Below, piece by piece: positions 1-6,312 of a stretch of DNA of 10,910 bases. The notes under the pieces were generated by a model, which was not told the DNA's origin, searched no databases, and saw only the letters and a list, made by a program, of their open reading frames with translations. The DNA is from Bacillota bacterium (GTDB lineage Bacteria > Bacillota_E > Sulfobacillia > Sulfobacillales > Sulfobacillaceae), in assembly GCA_021820165.1 (NCBI GenBank), contig JAKADW010000037.1:1-10910 (forward strand), written 5' to 3'. The translations under genes were made by a program, and so were the position numbers. Positions within the stretch are counted from its first letter, which is position 1. Every line of letters begins with the position of its first letter.

Positions 1-177
1 GCGCGGGGCGTCCACATGGGTGCCGGCATGCTCTCCCATAATCAGTTGCCCGTGCGCCGAGTGGTCCCCCTCCTCCAACTGGTTCCACGGCATGCGGAAG
101 TATTGCGCATGGGTGGGAAAGTAGGGCTGGCCTTGCAAAAGCCGATGGCTCAGGTCGATTAGTGTTCCGCTCATCAT
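1..177 (-). CDS. Cyclase / kynurenine-formamidase-like hydrolase, N-terminal part (runs off the window)
   Basis: Only the first 59 residues are inside the window; the gene continues past base 1. The fragment contains the family signature H-A-G-T-H-V-D-A-P at residues 50-58, which matches the metal-binding HxGTHxDxP motif of the cyclase/KynB family (PF04199). Those enzymes use a divalent metal to hydrolyse amide, formamide or cyclic ester bonds. The early LIDLSHRL block is also typical. The start overlaps the pxpA stop (ATGA at 177-174). A second ATG follows immediately at 174-172 and sits a more usual 7 bases from a GGTGG sequence, so it may be the true start. Being last in the pxp operon, it probably acts on a substrate or product of the same pathway. 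The substrate cannot be read from this fragment. Confidence 0.85.
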   Translation of the reverse strand, partial: MMSGTLIDLSHRLLQGQPYFPTHAQYFRMPWNQLEEGDHSAHGQLIMGEHAGTHVDAPR

Positions 178-944
178 GATACCACCTGGGCCATGGGGAC
201 CACGTCGATTCCCGCCTCGGCCAGCACTTCTCGAAGACGGGCAACCAATCCAGCGGCACCGGGCGTGTCGCCATGAACGCAGAGGGTGTGAATGGGAAAG
301 TCCAGGCGCGTTCCGTCGACCGCCGTCACCGCTCCATCTTGCACCATGCGAACCGCACGCTCGACCACCCGCTCCGGGTCCGTAATGACGGCGCCCGGAT
401 TCCGTCGGGATACCAGCGTGGCGTCAGGATTATATTCACGGTCGGCAAACGCTTCATAGCACACCGTCATGCCCCGGGATTCCGCCGACCGCGCCAATTC
501 TCCGCCGTAGGCGACCACGATCAGCCCCGGATCGAAATCGAAGATTCCAGCAATGATCGCATCGGCCAACTCCCGATCATGCATGGCCAGATTGTTCAAC
601 TGGCCATGCGGCTTCACATGCTGCAAAGGGACGCCAAATCTTCGGCAAAACCCAGCTAAGGCACCGATTTGGTAAAGGACGTCGGTGCGTGCTTCCTCGA
701 CTGTGACGTCAAGGTTTCGCCGCCCAAAGCCTACCAAGTCCGGAAACCCCGGGTGGGCACCCACCGCTACCCCTAGCTCCTGGGCAAGAGCCACCGTGCG
801 CGCCATGGTTCTGGGGTCCCCACCATGAAAACCGCAAGCCACATTGGCGGAGGATATATAGCGGAGGACATTTTCGTCGTCACCCATGCGCCAAGCCCCA
901 AAACTCTCCCCCATGTCGCAGTTCAGATCAATTTTCCGTGTCAT
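174..944 (-). CDS. pxpA: 5-oxoprolinase subunit A-like protein (LamB/YcsF family)
   Basis: A full-length 256-residue LamB/YcsF protein. With PxpB and PxpC, PxpA forms the ATP-dependent 5-oxoprolinase that opens pyroglutamate to glutamate in the cytoplasm. Family blocks are intact: DLNCDMGESFG (residues 6-16), SANVACGFHGGDP (32-44), GAHPGFPDLVGFGRR (62-76), VKPHG (110-114) and the late FADREYNPD...SRRNPGAVI region (166-187). Where many PxpA proteins have HGALYN, this one has HGQLNN (113-118); as far as I recall, LNN variants mark a separate subgroup, so the exact substrate may not be 5-oxoproline. The start overlaps the end of pxpC by 17 bases and is preceded by GGAAAGGGG. The stop overlaps the next gene, so translation is probably coupled. 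The name LamB here has nothing to do with maltoporin. Confidence 0.93.
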   Translation of the reverse strand: MTRKIDLNCDMGESFGAWRMGDDENVLRYISSANVACGFHGGDPRTMARTVALAQELGVAVGAHPGFPDLVGFGRRNLDVTVEEARTDVLYQIGALAGFCRRFGVPLQHVKPHGQLNNLAMHDRELADAIIAGIFDFDPGLIVVAYGGELARSAESRGMTVCYEAFADREYNPDATLVSRRNPGAVITDPERVVERAVRMVQDGAVTAVDGTRLDFPIHTLCVHGDTPGAAGLVARLREVLAEAGIDVVPMAQVVS

Positions 945-2169
945 CTTTATTCCCCTTTCCTGGCTGGTCTAAGGCGATTACAACCAGCGCCGCCCCTTCT
1001 TGCACCTCTTGCCCGTCGGTGAACCGAATCTCCAGCACCGTACCGGATCCCGGGCTGAGGAGATCCGAAAACGTCTTCATCACTTCCAACACGGCCAACG
1101 ATTGCCCCTCCGTCACCCTGTCACCAACGTGCACCAATGGGTGATCCCCCGGGTGGGTCCCGCGATAGGCGAGTGCCCATGATGGCGACTGCACCCAAAC
1201 CGTTCCCGGGATGGCAGACGAGCCCGAGGGCGGACGACGGTCCGCCGGATAGAGTGGCAGGGATAGCATCGAGCGTTCGGCGGCCATAGCCCGTTCGGCT
1301 TCGGCCAGATCCACGAGCTGGAATTGAACCCGCTCGCCCGGCTTTAGTTGCGCCAGCCGCGGCCAGTCAGCCCGGATGACATGGGCGAGCGTCGGATAGC
1401 CGCCGATGCTGCCACGCGATTTCATGAGAACCAAGAGTTCGCCGCTGGGCGGCACCTCAATGGCGCCAATCGCCATCCCTTCCGATAGGCTGGCGCTAGC
1501 CATGGGCGCATCAGTCACCGCGTCGCCTTCAAGCCGGAGACCCACGCGATCGGAGTGGGTGCTGACCCGAAACTGGCCAGAAACCAGACGCTCTAACGCG
1601 TCGTGGGGAAAGCGCTCCACCCGAACCCCGGGTAATACGCGAATGACAGGGCCTAGTTGCAGCGTATCCAGGGGTGCGGCCCAGGCCGCGTTTGCGGCTC
1701 CCCCGGAAAAGGTGAGTCGGTCGCCGACTTTAAGGGCGCGCCCACCGATGCCACCGAATTTCGCCACCAAGTCGGTCGATTGACTTCCGAAGATCCTGTC
1801 AGCTCCAAGCTCACCGGCCAGTGCCAAGTAGGCACGGGCCCCACGCTTGGCTCCGCTAAAGCGGATCTCATCGCCGGCGCCGAGCCAGCGGCTCTCACCC
1901 GGCAGCCACTCTTCCCCGTTTACCAGCGCTCCCAAGTCAGCGCCAGCAAGTGCCGCCCATCCTTCTTCTTCAACGGTTAGGACGGGTCCCAACAACGTGA
2001 TTTCCAACAAGGCTCTATCCAGAGGGTTTCCTACCAACCGATTAGCCCAAGCCGCCGCCCAGTCGTCGAGCCACCCCCCAACCATCACTCCGAGATGCTC
2101 GTATCCCTTTCGCCCGGCATCCTGCACGGTCGTTAACAGCCCCGGGCGGGCGACGCTAATAACTCCCAT
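928..2169 (-). CDS. pxpC: PxpC/KipA-type carboxyltransferase-family subunit fused to a C-terminal biotinyl-carrier domain
   Basis: Residues 1 to about 300 are a complete CT_A_B (KipA/PxpC) domain: RPGLLTTVQDAGRKGYEHLG near the start, AALAGADLGALVNG (72-85), SDRVGLRLEG (206-215), VPPSGELLVLMKSRGSIGGYP (239-259) and a closing HVIRADWPRLAQLKPGERVQF block. PxpC proteins usually end there, at roughly 310-340 residues. This one continues through a Pro/Ser-rich linker (about 305-325) into an 80-residue domain, about 326-400, that looks like a biotin carboxyl carrier. It has VHVGDRVTEGQSLAVLEVMKTF, a SPGSGTV turn and DGQEVQEGAALVVI. K365 in E-V-M-K would be the biotinylated lysine. Yeast-type urea carboxylase also joins CT_A_B, CT_C_D and biotinyl domains, but no biotin carboxylase is visible here. 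ATG at 2169 follows GGGAGGTGA at good spacing, and the gene overlaps pxpB by 14 bases. Confidence 0.92.
   Translation of the reverse strand: MGVISVARPGLLTTVQDAGRKGYEHLGVMVGGWLDDWAAAWANRLVGNPLDRALLEITLLGPVLTVEEEGWAALAGADLGALVNGEEWLPGESRWLGAGDEIRFSGAKRGARAYLALAGELGADRIFGSQSTDLVAKFGGIGGRALKVGDRLTFSGGAANAAWAAPLDTLQLGPVIRVLPGVRVERFPHDALERLVSGQFRVSTHSDRVGLRLEGDAVTDAPMASASLSEGMAIGAIEVPPSGELLVLMKSRGSIGGYPTLAHVIRADWPRLAQLKPGERVQFQLVDLAEAERAMAAERSMLSLPLYPADRRPPSGSSAIPGTVWVQSPSWALAYRGTHPGDHPLVHVGDRVTEGQSLAVLEVMKTFSDLLSPGSGTVLEIRFTDGQEVQEGAALVVIALDQPGKGNKDDTEN
1001..1192 (-). other. Biotinyl/lipoyl-attachment domain within the PxpC fusion
   Basis: This is the coding segment for residues about 326-389 and adjoining sequence of the PxpC-like protein. 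It shows the hammerhead-type arrangement of biotin carriers: a glycine-aspartate turn (VGDRV, 348-352), the attachment loop E362-V-M-K365-T-F, then a mirror-image half beginning SPGSGTV and ending DGQEV. The lysine sits centrally, as needed for biotin protein ligase. EVMK in place of the commoner EAMK is, from memory, also seen in carrier proteins encoded beside pxp genes. There is no frameshift or spare start codon with a ribosome site at the junction, so it looks like a true fusion and not two genes. Confidence 0.8.
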
Positions 2170-2887
2170 CGGTCACCTCCCGGATTACCCATTCTCCCTG
2201 GACCGATATTTCTGCCAAGTGGCGATACTCCTCTGCATCAATGGGGCGAAAGCAGAGGAAGTCTCCGGGCGCGTACAGCACGGGCGGTTCACGATCCCGA
2301 TAGAAGAGGCGTGCGGGAGTCCGTCCAATCAGATGCCAACCCCCGGGACTTTCGCTCGGGTATACGCCCGTCTGAAAGCCGGCAATAGCCACCGTTCCAG
2401 GAGGCACCTGGGTTCTCGGCGAAGCGCGCCGGGGTAATCTCAGCGACTCCGGCAAGAGTCCCGCCAGAGGAAACCCCGGCGAGAACCCGAGGCAGTAGAT
2501 TTGGTAGCGGTGACGCACATGCTCGGCGATCAAATCTTCAGGCGCTAACGCTAACTTGGCGGCCACTTCGTCGAAGTCCAGGCCAAATTCTCCCCCGTAG
2601 GCCGTGGGGATTTCGAAGCATCGCGGCTTCTCCGCCAGGTCATCAATCTCAAGCGTTAGAAGACGTTCTTTAAGCGCCATGGCTCCAATCGTTCCGGGAT
2701 CAAACTCCACCAAGAGCGTCGTGTAAGCGGGCACGACGCCCCACACGCCAGGAATTGCCGCCTGGGTGACCGCCCGAGCCGTTTGGTGTACCGCGCGATT
2801 AGTCTTTGGATCAGGCATATCGCCAAATTCCATCAATAACGCCGCATCGCCCGCGAACCGCACCTCTGGGGAACGAGTCAAGTGCAT
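2156..2887 (-). CDS. pxpB: 5-oxoprolinase subunit B-like protein (KipI/CT_C_D family)
   Basis: A full-length 243-residue KipI-family protein, the usual partner of PxpC in the 5-oxoprolinase complex and the counterpart of the CT_C_D half of urea carboxylase. Visible motifs in order: RFAGDAALLMEFG (10-22), IPTAYGGEFGLDFDEVA (93-109), YCLGFSPGFP (131-140), SPRTQVPPGTVAIAG (156-170) and QTGVYPSESPGGWHLIGRTP (172-191). All are well conserved, so the domain looks functional. In Bacillus subtilis, KipI was first described as an inhibitor of KinA, but context here favours the metabolic role. The gene begins 8 bases after the MFS stop. The ATG at 2887 lies only one base from its GGAGG, whereas TTG at 2881 is seven bases away, so TTG is the likelier start (241 residues). 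Confidence 0.93.
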   Translation of the reverse strand: MHLTRSPEVRFAGDAALLMEFGDMPDPKTNRAVHQTARAVTQAAIPGVWGVVPAYTTLLVEFDPGTIGAMALKERLLTLEIDDLAEKPRCFEIPTAYGGEFGLDFDEVAAKLALAPEDLIAEHVRHRYQIYCLGFSPGFPLAGLLPESLRLPRRASPRTQVPPGTVAIAGFQTGVYPSESPGGWHLIGRTPARLFYRDREPPVLYAPGDFLCFRPIDAEEYRHLAEISVQGEWVIREVTDGSY

Positions 2888-2888
2888 G

Positions 2889-2896
2889 CCTCCTTT
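2889..2896 (-). promoter_or_regulatory. Ribosome binding site that favours a TTG start for pxpB
   Basis: The minus strand reads AAAGGAGG-C-ATG-CAC-TTG. The Shine-Dalgarno core ends one base before the ATG, which is too close for normal initiation, and seven bases before the TTG at 2881-2879, which is ideal. This overlaps the last bases of the MFS gene, so pxpB translation is probably coupled to it. Confidence 0.6.
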
Positions 2897-4137
2897 TATT
2901 GAGCCTTTTCCAACGATATCCCGCGGGTCTCGGGGAGGAAAATCAGCGCGATCAGGCAGAGAAGATAGGCGGCTGGTCCAAAAATCGAGATGCCTCCCGA
3001 AAGTCCATAGTGAATCGCCAACACTCCCACGAGGGCGGGGGCAAAACCGGCCACTCCCCGACCAAAGTTATAGGTAAAACCCTGACCCGCCCCGCGCGAT
3101 TCCGTCGGATACAATTCCGCCAGAAACGGCCCAAACCCGCTGAAAATGCCCGATGCAAAAAATCCTAAGGGAAAGCTCAACATCAGCATCAGAGAGTTCG
3201 AAATGGCGAAATGCGTATATACCAGTATGATAAGCCCGCTAAAGACGGCGTAAAAGACAAAAGTGAGTTTTCGACCAATCCAATCATTAATGATCCCGGA
3301 TAGCACATAGCCTACGAAGGAACCCACGATGACCACAAATAGGTACCCGCCTGACCCCACCACCGATAAGTGCCGGTCCGTTTTGAGGTAGGTAGGAAGC
3401 CAGGTGAAGATGGCATAGTATCCCGACTGGGCGCCAACGGCCAACAGGGCCGCAAAGCTCGTCTTCTTAAGAAGCCCTCGGGAAAACAGGTGAAAAAACG
3501 AGACCGATGACATTTTATCCCGACGCGTCTCTTGCTGGGCCCACAGGGGTGGCTCCTTCACACGCCGAAGCACGTAAATGCTTAATAGAGCTGGCAGAAG
3601 GCCAATCCAGAACATTAGCCGCCATCCCATTGCGCCAGCACGAGGAAGGATAATCAACGACGCAATCACCGCTAAGGCCCAGCCAAACGCCCAGGCTCCC
3701 TGCACGAGCCCGAGCACCCGGCCTCGCACCTCCCCGCGCACCGTCTCCGCAATCAGCACTGCACCGACCGCCCACTCCCCGCCGAATCCCAGCCCCTCGA
3801 GTCCACGAAACACCAGCAATGCGGGATAGGACGTGGCAAGACCACTGAGTGCCGTAAATACCGAGTAAATGAGAACGGCCAGCGCCAAAGTGCGGGCTCG
3901 GCCCATCCGATCCGCCATGGTGCCGGCAAGGATCCCTCCCAAGGCGGAGAGGATCAAGGTGGTCGTGCCGAGGAGGCCACCAGCCGCATCGCTCAGGTGA
4001 AAGGCGCGGATGATGGCGCTCAGCACCAGGGCGTACATCATATAATCAAATCCGTCCAGACCCCACCCGAAAAATGTCGCCCAAAAGGTCGGCCGCTCGT
4101 CGGGAGTGAGGGGAAGGATACCCGCATTTTCTGCCAT
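2896..4137 (-). CDS. MFS permease, metabolite/organic-acid:proton symporter type
   Basis: A 413-residue major facilitator transporter of about 12 membrane helices, first gene of the pxp operon. TM1 carries WGLDGFDYMMY (residues 25-35), the D-G-F-D pattern typical of aromatic-acid and sialic-acid-type proton symporters. The loop 2-3 signature is GTMADRMGRAR (72-82), and its counterpart in the second half is GIINDWIGRK (281-290). RGLEGLGFGGEW (111-122) lies in TM4, ELYPTESRGAG (341-351) precedes TM11, and LPETRG (401-406) closes the last helix. Strong SD GGGAGGT precedes ATG 4137. The cargo cannot be deduced from sequence alone. Operon position suggests it imports the substrate of the PxpABC-like enzyme, such as pyroglutamate, another lactam or a carboxylated amide. 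Confidence 0.9.
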   Translation of the reverse strand: MAENAGILPLTPDERPTFWATFFGWGLDGFDYMMYALVLSAIIRAFHLSDAAGGLLGTTTLILSALGGILAGTMADRMGRARTLALAVLIYSVFTALSGLATSYPALLVFRGLEGLGFGGEWAVGAVLIAETVRGEVRGRVLGLVQGAWAFGWALAVIASLIILPRAGAMGWRLMFWIGLLPALLSIYVLRRVKEPPLWAQQETRRDKMSSVSFFHLFSRGLLKKTSFAALLAVGAQSGYYAIFTWLPTYLKTDRHLSVVGSGGYLFVVIVGSFVGYVLSGIINDWIGRKLTFVFYAVFSGLIILVYTHFAISNSLMLMLSFPLGFFASGIFSGFGPFLAELYPTESRGAGQGFTYNFGRGVAGFAPALVGVLAIHYGLSGGISIFGPAAYLLCLIALIFLPETRGISLEKAQ

Positions 4138-4181
4138 TGCTACCTCCCTTGCTAAATATCATCGCCAGATTCGTTCGCTAG

Positions 4182-4212
4182 ACTCTATGCCCTGAACGGA
4201 CGGCTATGTCAA
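4182..4212 (-). promoter_or_regulatory. Candidate sigma-A promoter for the MFS-pxp operon
   Basis: The minus strand has a perfect TTGACA at 4212-4207 and TAGAGT at 4187-4182, separated by 19 bases, about 45 bases upstream of the MFS start. The -35 is ideal, but the spacer is 1-2 bases long and the -10 matches 4 of 6. It is the best candidate in the short divergent region. Confidence 0.4.
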
Positions 4213-4246
4213 CCAATCTAGTCCCGTAGCGCCCCGCGGCAAACCT

Positions 4247-4256
4247 CAAGCGCTTG
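4247..4256. promoter_or_regulatory. Palindrome CAAGCGCTTG in the divergent promoter region
   Basis: A perfect 10-base palindrome lies between the two divergent genes, upstream of the candidate promoter for the pxp operon and about 63 bases before the oxidoreductase start. It could be a regulator half-site or operator. No regulator gene is encoded in the window, so this is only a candidate. Confidence 0.2.
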
Positions 4257-4305
4257 GCGCACATCTCTGTCTAAATTCCATATCCTGGAGAAAGGCATTC
4301 CCCAC

Positions 4306-4313
4306 AAGGAGGA
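4306..4313 (+). promoter_or_regulatory. Ribosome binding site of the FAD oxidoreductase
   Basis: AAGGAGGA lies six bases before the ATG at 4320 and fixes that start. It is near-complementary to the 16S rRNA tail, which predicts efficient translation. Confidence 0.75.
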
Positions 4314-4319
4314 CAACGC

Positions 4320-5696
4320 ATGTTTTCGAAAGATACGCTCACGGGACAGGTGGTGGCGCCCTGGGACCCGGGGTACGACCAAGATCGCCTCGATTACAAC
4401 GCGCGCTTCGATCATTTCTATCCCGACTATATTGTCTATTGCCAAGCCCCCGAGGATGTCGGTCGAGCCATACGGTGGGCCCGATGCCACGCCCTGCCCT
4501 TTCGCATTCGTAGTGGAGGCCATAGCTACGAAGCCTACTCGCTCGTCAATCGGGGGCTCATCATCGACGTGAGCGCGTTAAACCGCGTCGCTTGGGACCC
4601 TGATAGCGGTATCGCCACCATTGGTGCCGGGGCCAAGTTGTTAGAGGTATACGAAGCGCTCTGGAATGCTGGCCAAGTGACCATCCCAGGCGGATCATGC
4701 CCCACCGTCGGCATTGCTGGCCGCACATTAGGCGGAGGCTTTGGTCTCATCTCGCGTCAGTTTGGCCTGACAGTGGACGCTTTAGAATCCCTCATGATGT
4801 ACGACGCCCGTGGCTGCCCCGTATCTGTGTCCGACCAGTGCCACCCTGACCTCTTTTGGGCGCTTCGGGGAGCGGGAGCCAATAACTTTGGAGCCGTGAC
4901 GGAATTTCAATTCCGTACTGTCTCGGTTGCCGATCCGGTCACCATTTTCGCGCTCCGCTGGGACTGGTCACGGTTACGAGCGGTGACACGCGGGTTTCAA
5001 CTGTGGTCCGATCCGACGACCCTCGACCCTCGTCTCACCGGGGTATTGACCTTGCCTTCTGACCAACAGCATCGGGTCAGCATCATTGGCGAATTTCTCG
5101 GATACGAGGCGGAACTCACCGAGATTATTGCTCCGTTGACGGCCATTTTGGGACTGGAAACGGCCACCATTACCGCGATGAGTTACATCGACGCGGTGAA
5201 GCACTTCGCCGGGGTAGAGGGACCTCCCGGCATTTGGTTGGCACAAGGGGTCCCCGAGCACGATACCTTTAAGAACACCTCCGCCTATGCGTACGAAATT
5301 TTTCCAGACGGTGCCTTGGACGTCATGCAGGATGCGCTGAGCCATACACCCGGTGCCGCCTGTCTGGTGCAACTGGGGACGTTTGGCGGCGCGATTCGTG
5401 AGGTGCGGCCTGACGCCACCGCCTTTTACCACCGCCGGGCCCGTTCCGAAATGCAATACCAAGCCTATTGGAGCGACCCCTCTGTCGCCGACGCGCACAT
5501 CCGCTGGGTGGAACGGCTCCGGCGGGCGATGAAGCCCTACACGGTGGGGGCTTACGTCAACTATTGCGACAGCAAAATCCGCCGATGGCCCGAAGAATAC
5601 TGGGGCGGTAATCTTGAACGGTTGCTCTCCGTCAAGCGCCGTTGGGACCCCCATCGGGTGTTCCGATATCCTCAAGGGCTAAGCGAGCTTATCTGA
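4320..5696 (+). CDS. FAD-linked oxidase, berberine-bridge-enzyme-like
   Basis: A 458-residue flavoprotein with an N-terminal FAD_binding_4 (PCMH-type) domain, about residues 35-200, and a C-terminal BBE motif. SGGHSYE places H68 and GGSCPTVGIAG places C127 at the two covalent flavin sites, so bicovalent FAD (8-alpha-histidyl, 6-S-cysteinyl) is predicted. TLGGGFG (137-142) and DLFWALRGAGANNFG (177-191) are further hallmarks. The C-terminus has VNYCD (413-417) followed by YWGGNLERLLSVKRRWDPHRVF, the conserved BBE closure. Relatives oxidise sugars, alcohols or secondary metabolites using oxygen. No signal peptide is seen, so it is probably cytoplasmic. It is the only gene on its strand here and is divergent from the pxp operon. 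It resembles Bacillus YgaK/YvdP-type proteins, and its substrate is unknown. Confidence 0.92.
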   Translation: MFSKDTLTGQVVAPWDPGYDQDRLDYNARFDHFYPDYIVYCQAPEDVGRAIRWARCHALPFRIRSGGHSYEAYSLVNRGLIIDVSALNRVAWDPDSGIATIGAGAKLLEVYEALWNAGQVTIPGGSCPTVGIAGRTLGGGFGLISRQFGLTVDALESLMMYDARGCPVSVSDQCHPDLFWALRGAGANNFGAVTEFQFRTVSVADPVTIFALRWDWSRLRAVTRGFQLWSDPTTLDPRLTGVLTLPSDQQHRVSIIGEFLGYEAELTEIIAPLTAILGLETATITAMSYIDAVKHFAGVEGPPGIWLAQGVPEHDTFKNTSAYAYEIFPDGALDVMQDALSHTPGAACLVQLGTFGGAIREVRPDATAFYHRRARSEMQYQAYWSDPSVADAHIRWVERLRRAMKPYTVGAYVNYCDSKIRRWPEEYWGGNLERLLSVKRRWDPHRVFRYPQGLSELI

Positions 5697-5748
5697 TGGG
5701 GCCAAGGGACACGTGTCGGACTGTCTATGCAAACACGGGCACCTTTCC

Positions 5749-5787
5749 ATCACCTCCGGAAAAGGGGCCTTTCCCCTGCCTGGTGAT
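5749..5787 (+). terminator. Stem-loop after the FAD oxidoreductase, possible transcript end
   Basis: ATCACC (5749-5754) pairs with GGTGAT (5782-5787). Inside it, AGGGG (5763-5767) pairs with CCCCT (5773-5777) around a 5-base loop, with small bulges between. It lies about 50 bases after the stop codon. No T-tract follows, so it is not a classic intrinsic terminator; it may instead stabilise or process the 3' end. Confidence 0.3.
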
Positions 5788-5820
5788 CCTTAGCGGGGAG
5801 CCGATTGTTGGACAACCCTT

Positions 5821-5862
5821 GGCCTGAGACTCGTGGCGCGGAATTCGGCGGATCCTCAGGCC
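5821..5862. repeat. 8-base inverted repeat GGCCTGAG...CTCAGGCC
   Basis: Perfect arms at 5821-5828 and 5855-5862 flank a 26-base loop with a central GAATTC. It lies between the oxidoreductase and the decayed PIN gene. It could be a remnant of a small mobile element or a weak terminator, and a chance occurrence is not excluded. Confidence 0.35.
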
Positions 5863-5892
5863 GCCCGTCATCGAGCGCTGGCCAACATCGGC

Positions 5893-6246
5893 TCACATAC
5901 AAAACCACACGCTAAACCGAGCCTCCCCGCGTGGCAGAGTCGATTCGTCGGCCACCATGGCGGCCATCCGCCCCTTTGTCGCAAAGGTTTCAAGGCTCTC
6001 CCGATCGTGTCGTTTGTAAGACGTCGGGCTCCTAAGCCCCGGAAGTACCATGGACAGGCGTGCGGGCAACTCGTTAAGATCAGTAGCAGGGTGAGAACGA
6101 GGTCACTGGCAAGCGTTCCCAGGGCGTCGCAAAACTTGGGATTTGAGATCTCTGAACGCCTTTCTTATTGCTAGTCACGATAAGATCCACGCGATGCTCG
6201 ACGGCCGCCAACATGACATGCCGTCTTTCGTTTGATGTGTCCAAAT
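5893..6246 (-). pseudogene. Decayed PIN-domain (VapC-like) toxin gene
   Basis: Two adjoining reading frames on the minus strand together resemble the C-terminal two thirds of a PIN-domain protein. The first (6246-6083) contains ERRHVMLAAVEHRVDLIVTSNKK, which matches the RHVLAAA...VIVT-N-LKDFP core of PIN ribonucleases, and a later PW...LPVTSF resembling the usual W-I-E-A-x-HPDEF stretch. It ends at TGA 6082-6080. Shifting one base there continues (6081-5893) with DLNELPARL...GLRSPTS...ESLETFATKGRMAAMVAD, which fits the family tail (DLNP...LKNPP...ELL-T---GL---VAAL). The N-terminal half with the first catalytic aspartate is missing, replaced by the promoter of the next gene. A one-base frameshift plus truncation means it is not functional. 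No antitoxin gene is seen. The assignment is by eye only. Confidence 0.55.
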
Positions 6247-6249
6247 GCC

Positions 6250-6278
6250 TTCGGTAAAGCTCCGTTTTGAAGTATAAT
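6250..6278 (+). promoter_or_regulatory. Promoter of the membrane-anchored protein gene
   Basis: A perfect TATAAT stands at 6273-6278, 35 bases before the ATG at 6313. The -35 at 17-base spacing, TTCGGT (6250-6255), is poor, with only the first two bases and little else matching. Expected transcription start is near 6285, giving a short leader with AGGAGGG at 6296-6302. A weak -35 suggests the gene may need an activator or be expressed modestly. Confidence 0.5.
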
Positions 6279-6312
6279 GGCGCCTGATAGCGCTCAGGAG
6301 GGATGATATCGT

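Larger units (their letters stand above)
5697..5892. other. Non-coding stretch between the FAD oxidoreductase and the PIN remnant
   Basis: Apart from the stem-loop and inverted repeat listed separately, I see no gene, RNA or promoter here. Short open frames across it have Arg/Pro-rich, low-complexity translations and lack ribosome sites. Confidence 0.5.

Noticed and set aside
174..944. Annotation as maltoporin LamB
   Set aside because: The family name LamB/YcsF comes from a fungal lactam-utilisation gene; the protein is a soluble PxpA homologue with no porin features.
1847..2437. A 196-codon open frame on the plus strand across pxpC and pxpB
   Set aside because: It is antisense to two conserved genes and its Ser/Arg/Pro-rich translation resembles no family.
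928..2887. Calling pxpB/pxpC a complete urea carboxylase
   Set aside because: The CT halves and a biotinyl domain are present, but no biotin carboxylase or allophanate hydrolase is visible, and pxpA argues for a 5-oxoprolinase-type complex.
4254..4286. A plus-strand promoter for the FAD oxidoreductase (TTGGCG ... TATCCT)
   Set aside because: The spacer would be 21 bases and both boxes are imperfect; no convincing pair was found in this region.
4974..5675. A 233-codon open frame on the minus strand inside the FAD oxidoreductase gene
   Set aside because: It lies wholly antisense to a strongly recognised gene, its translation has no recognisable motifs, and it has no good ribosome site; it is a codon-bias shadow.
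5833..6174. A 113-codon plus-strand open frame in the gene-poor stretch
   Set aside because: Arg/Pro/His-rich translation with no domain, and it runs opposite to the better supported PIN remnant.
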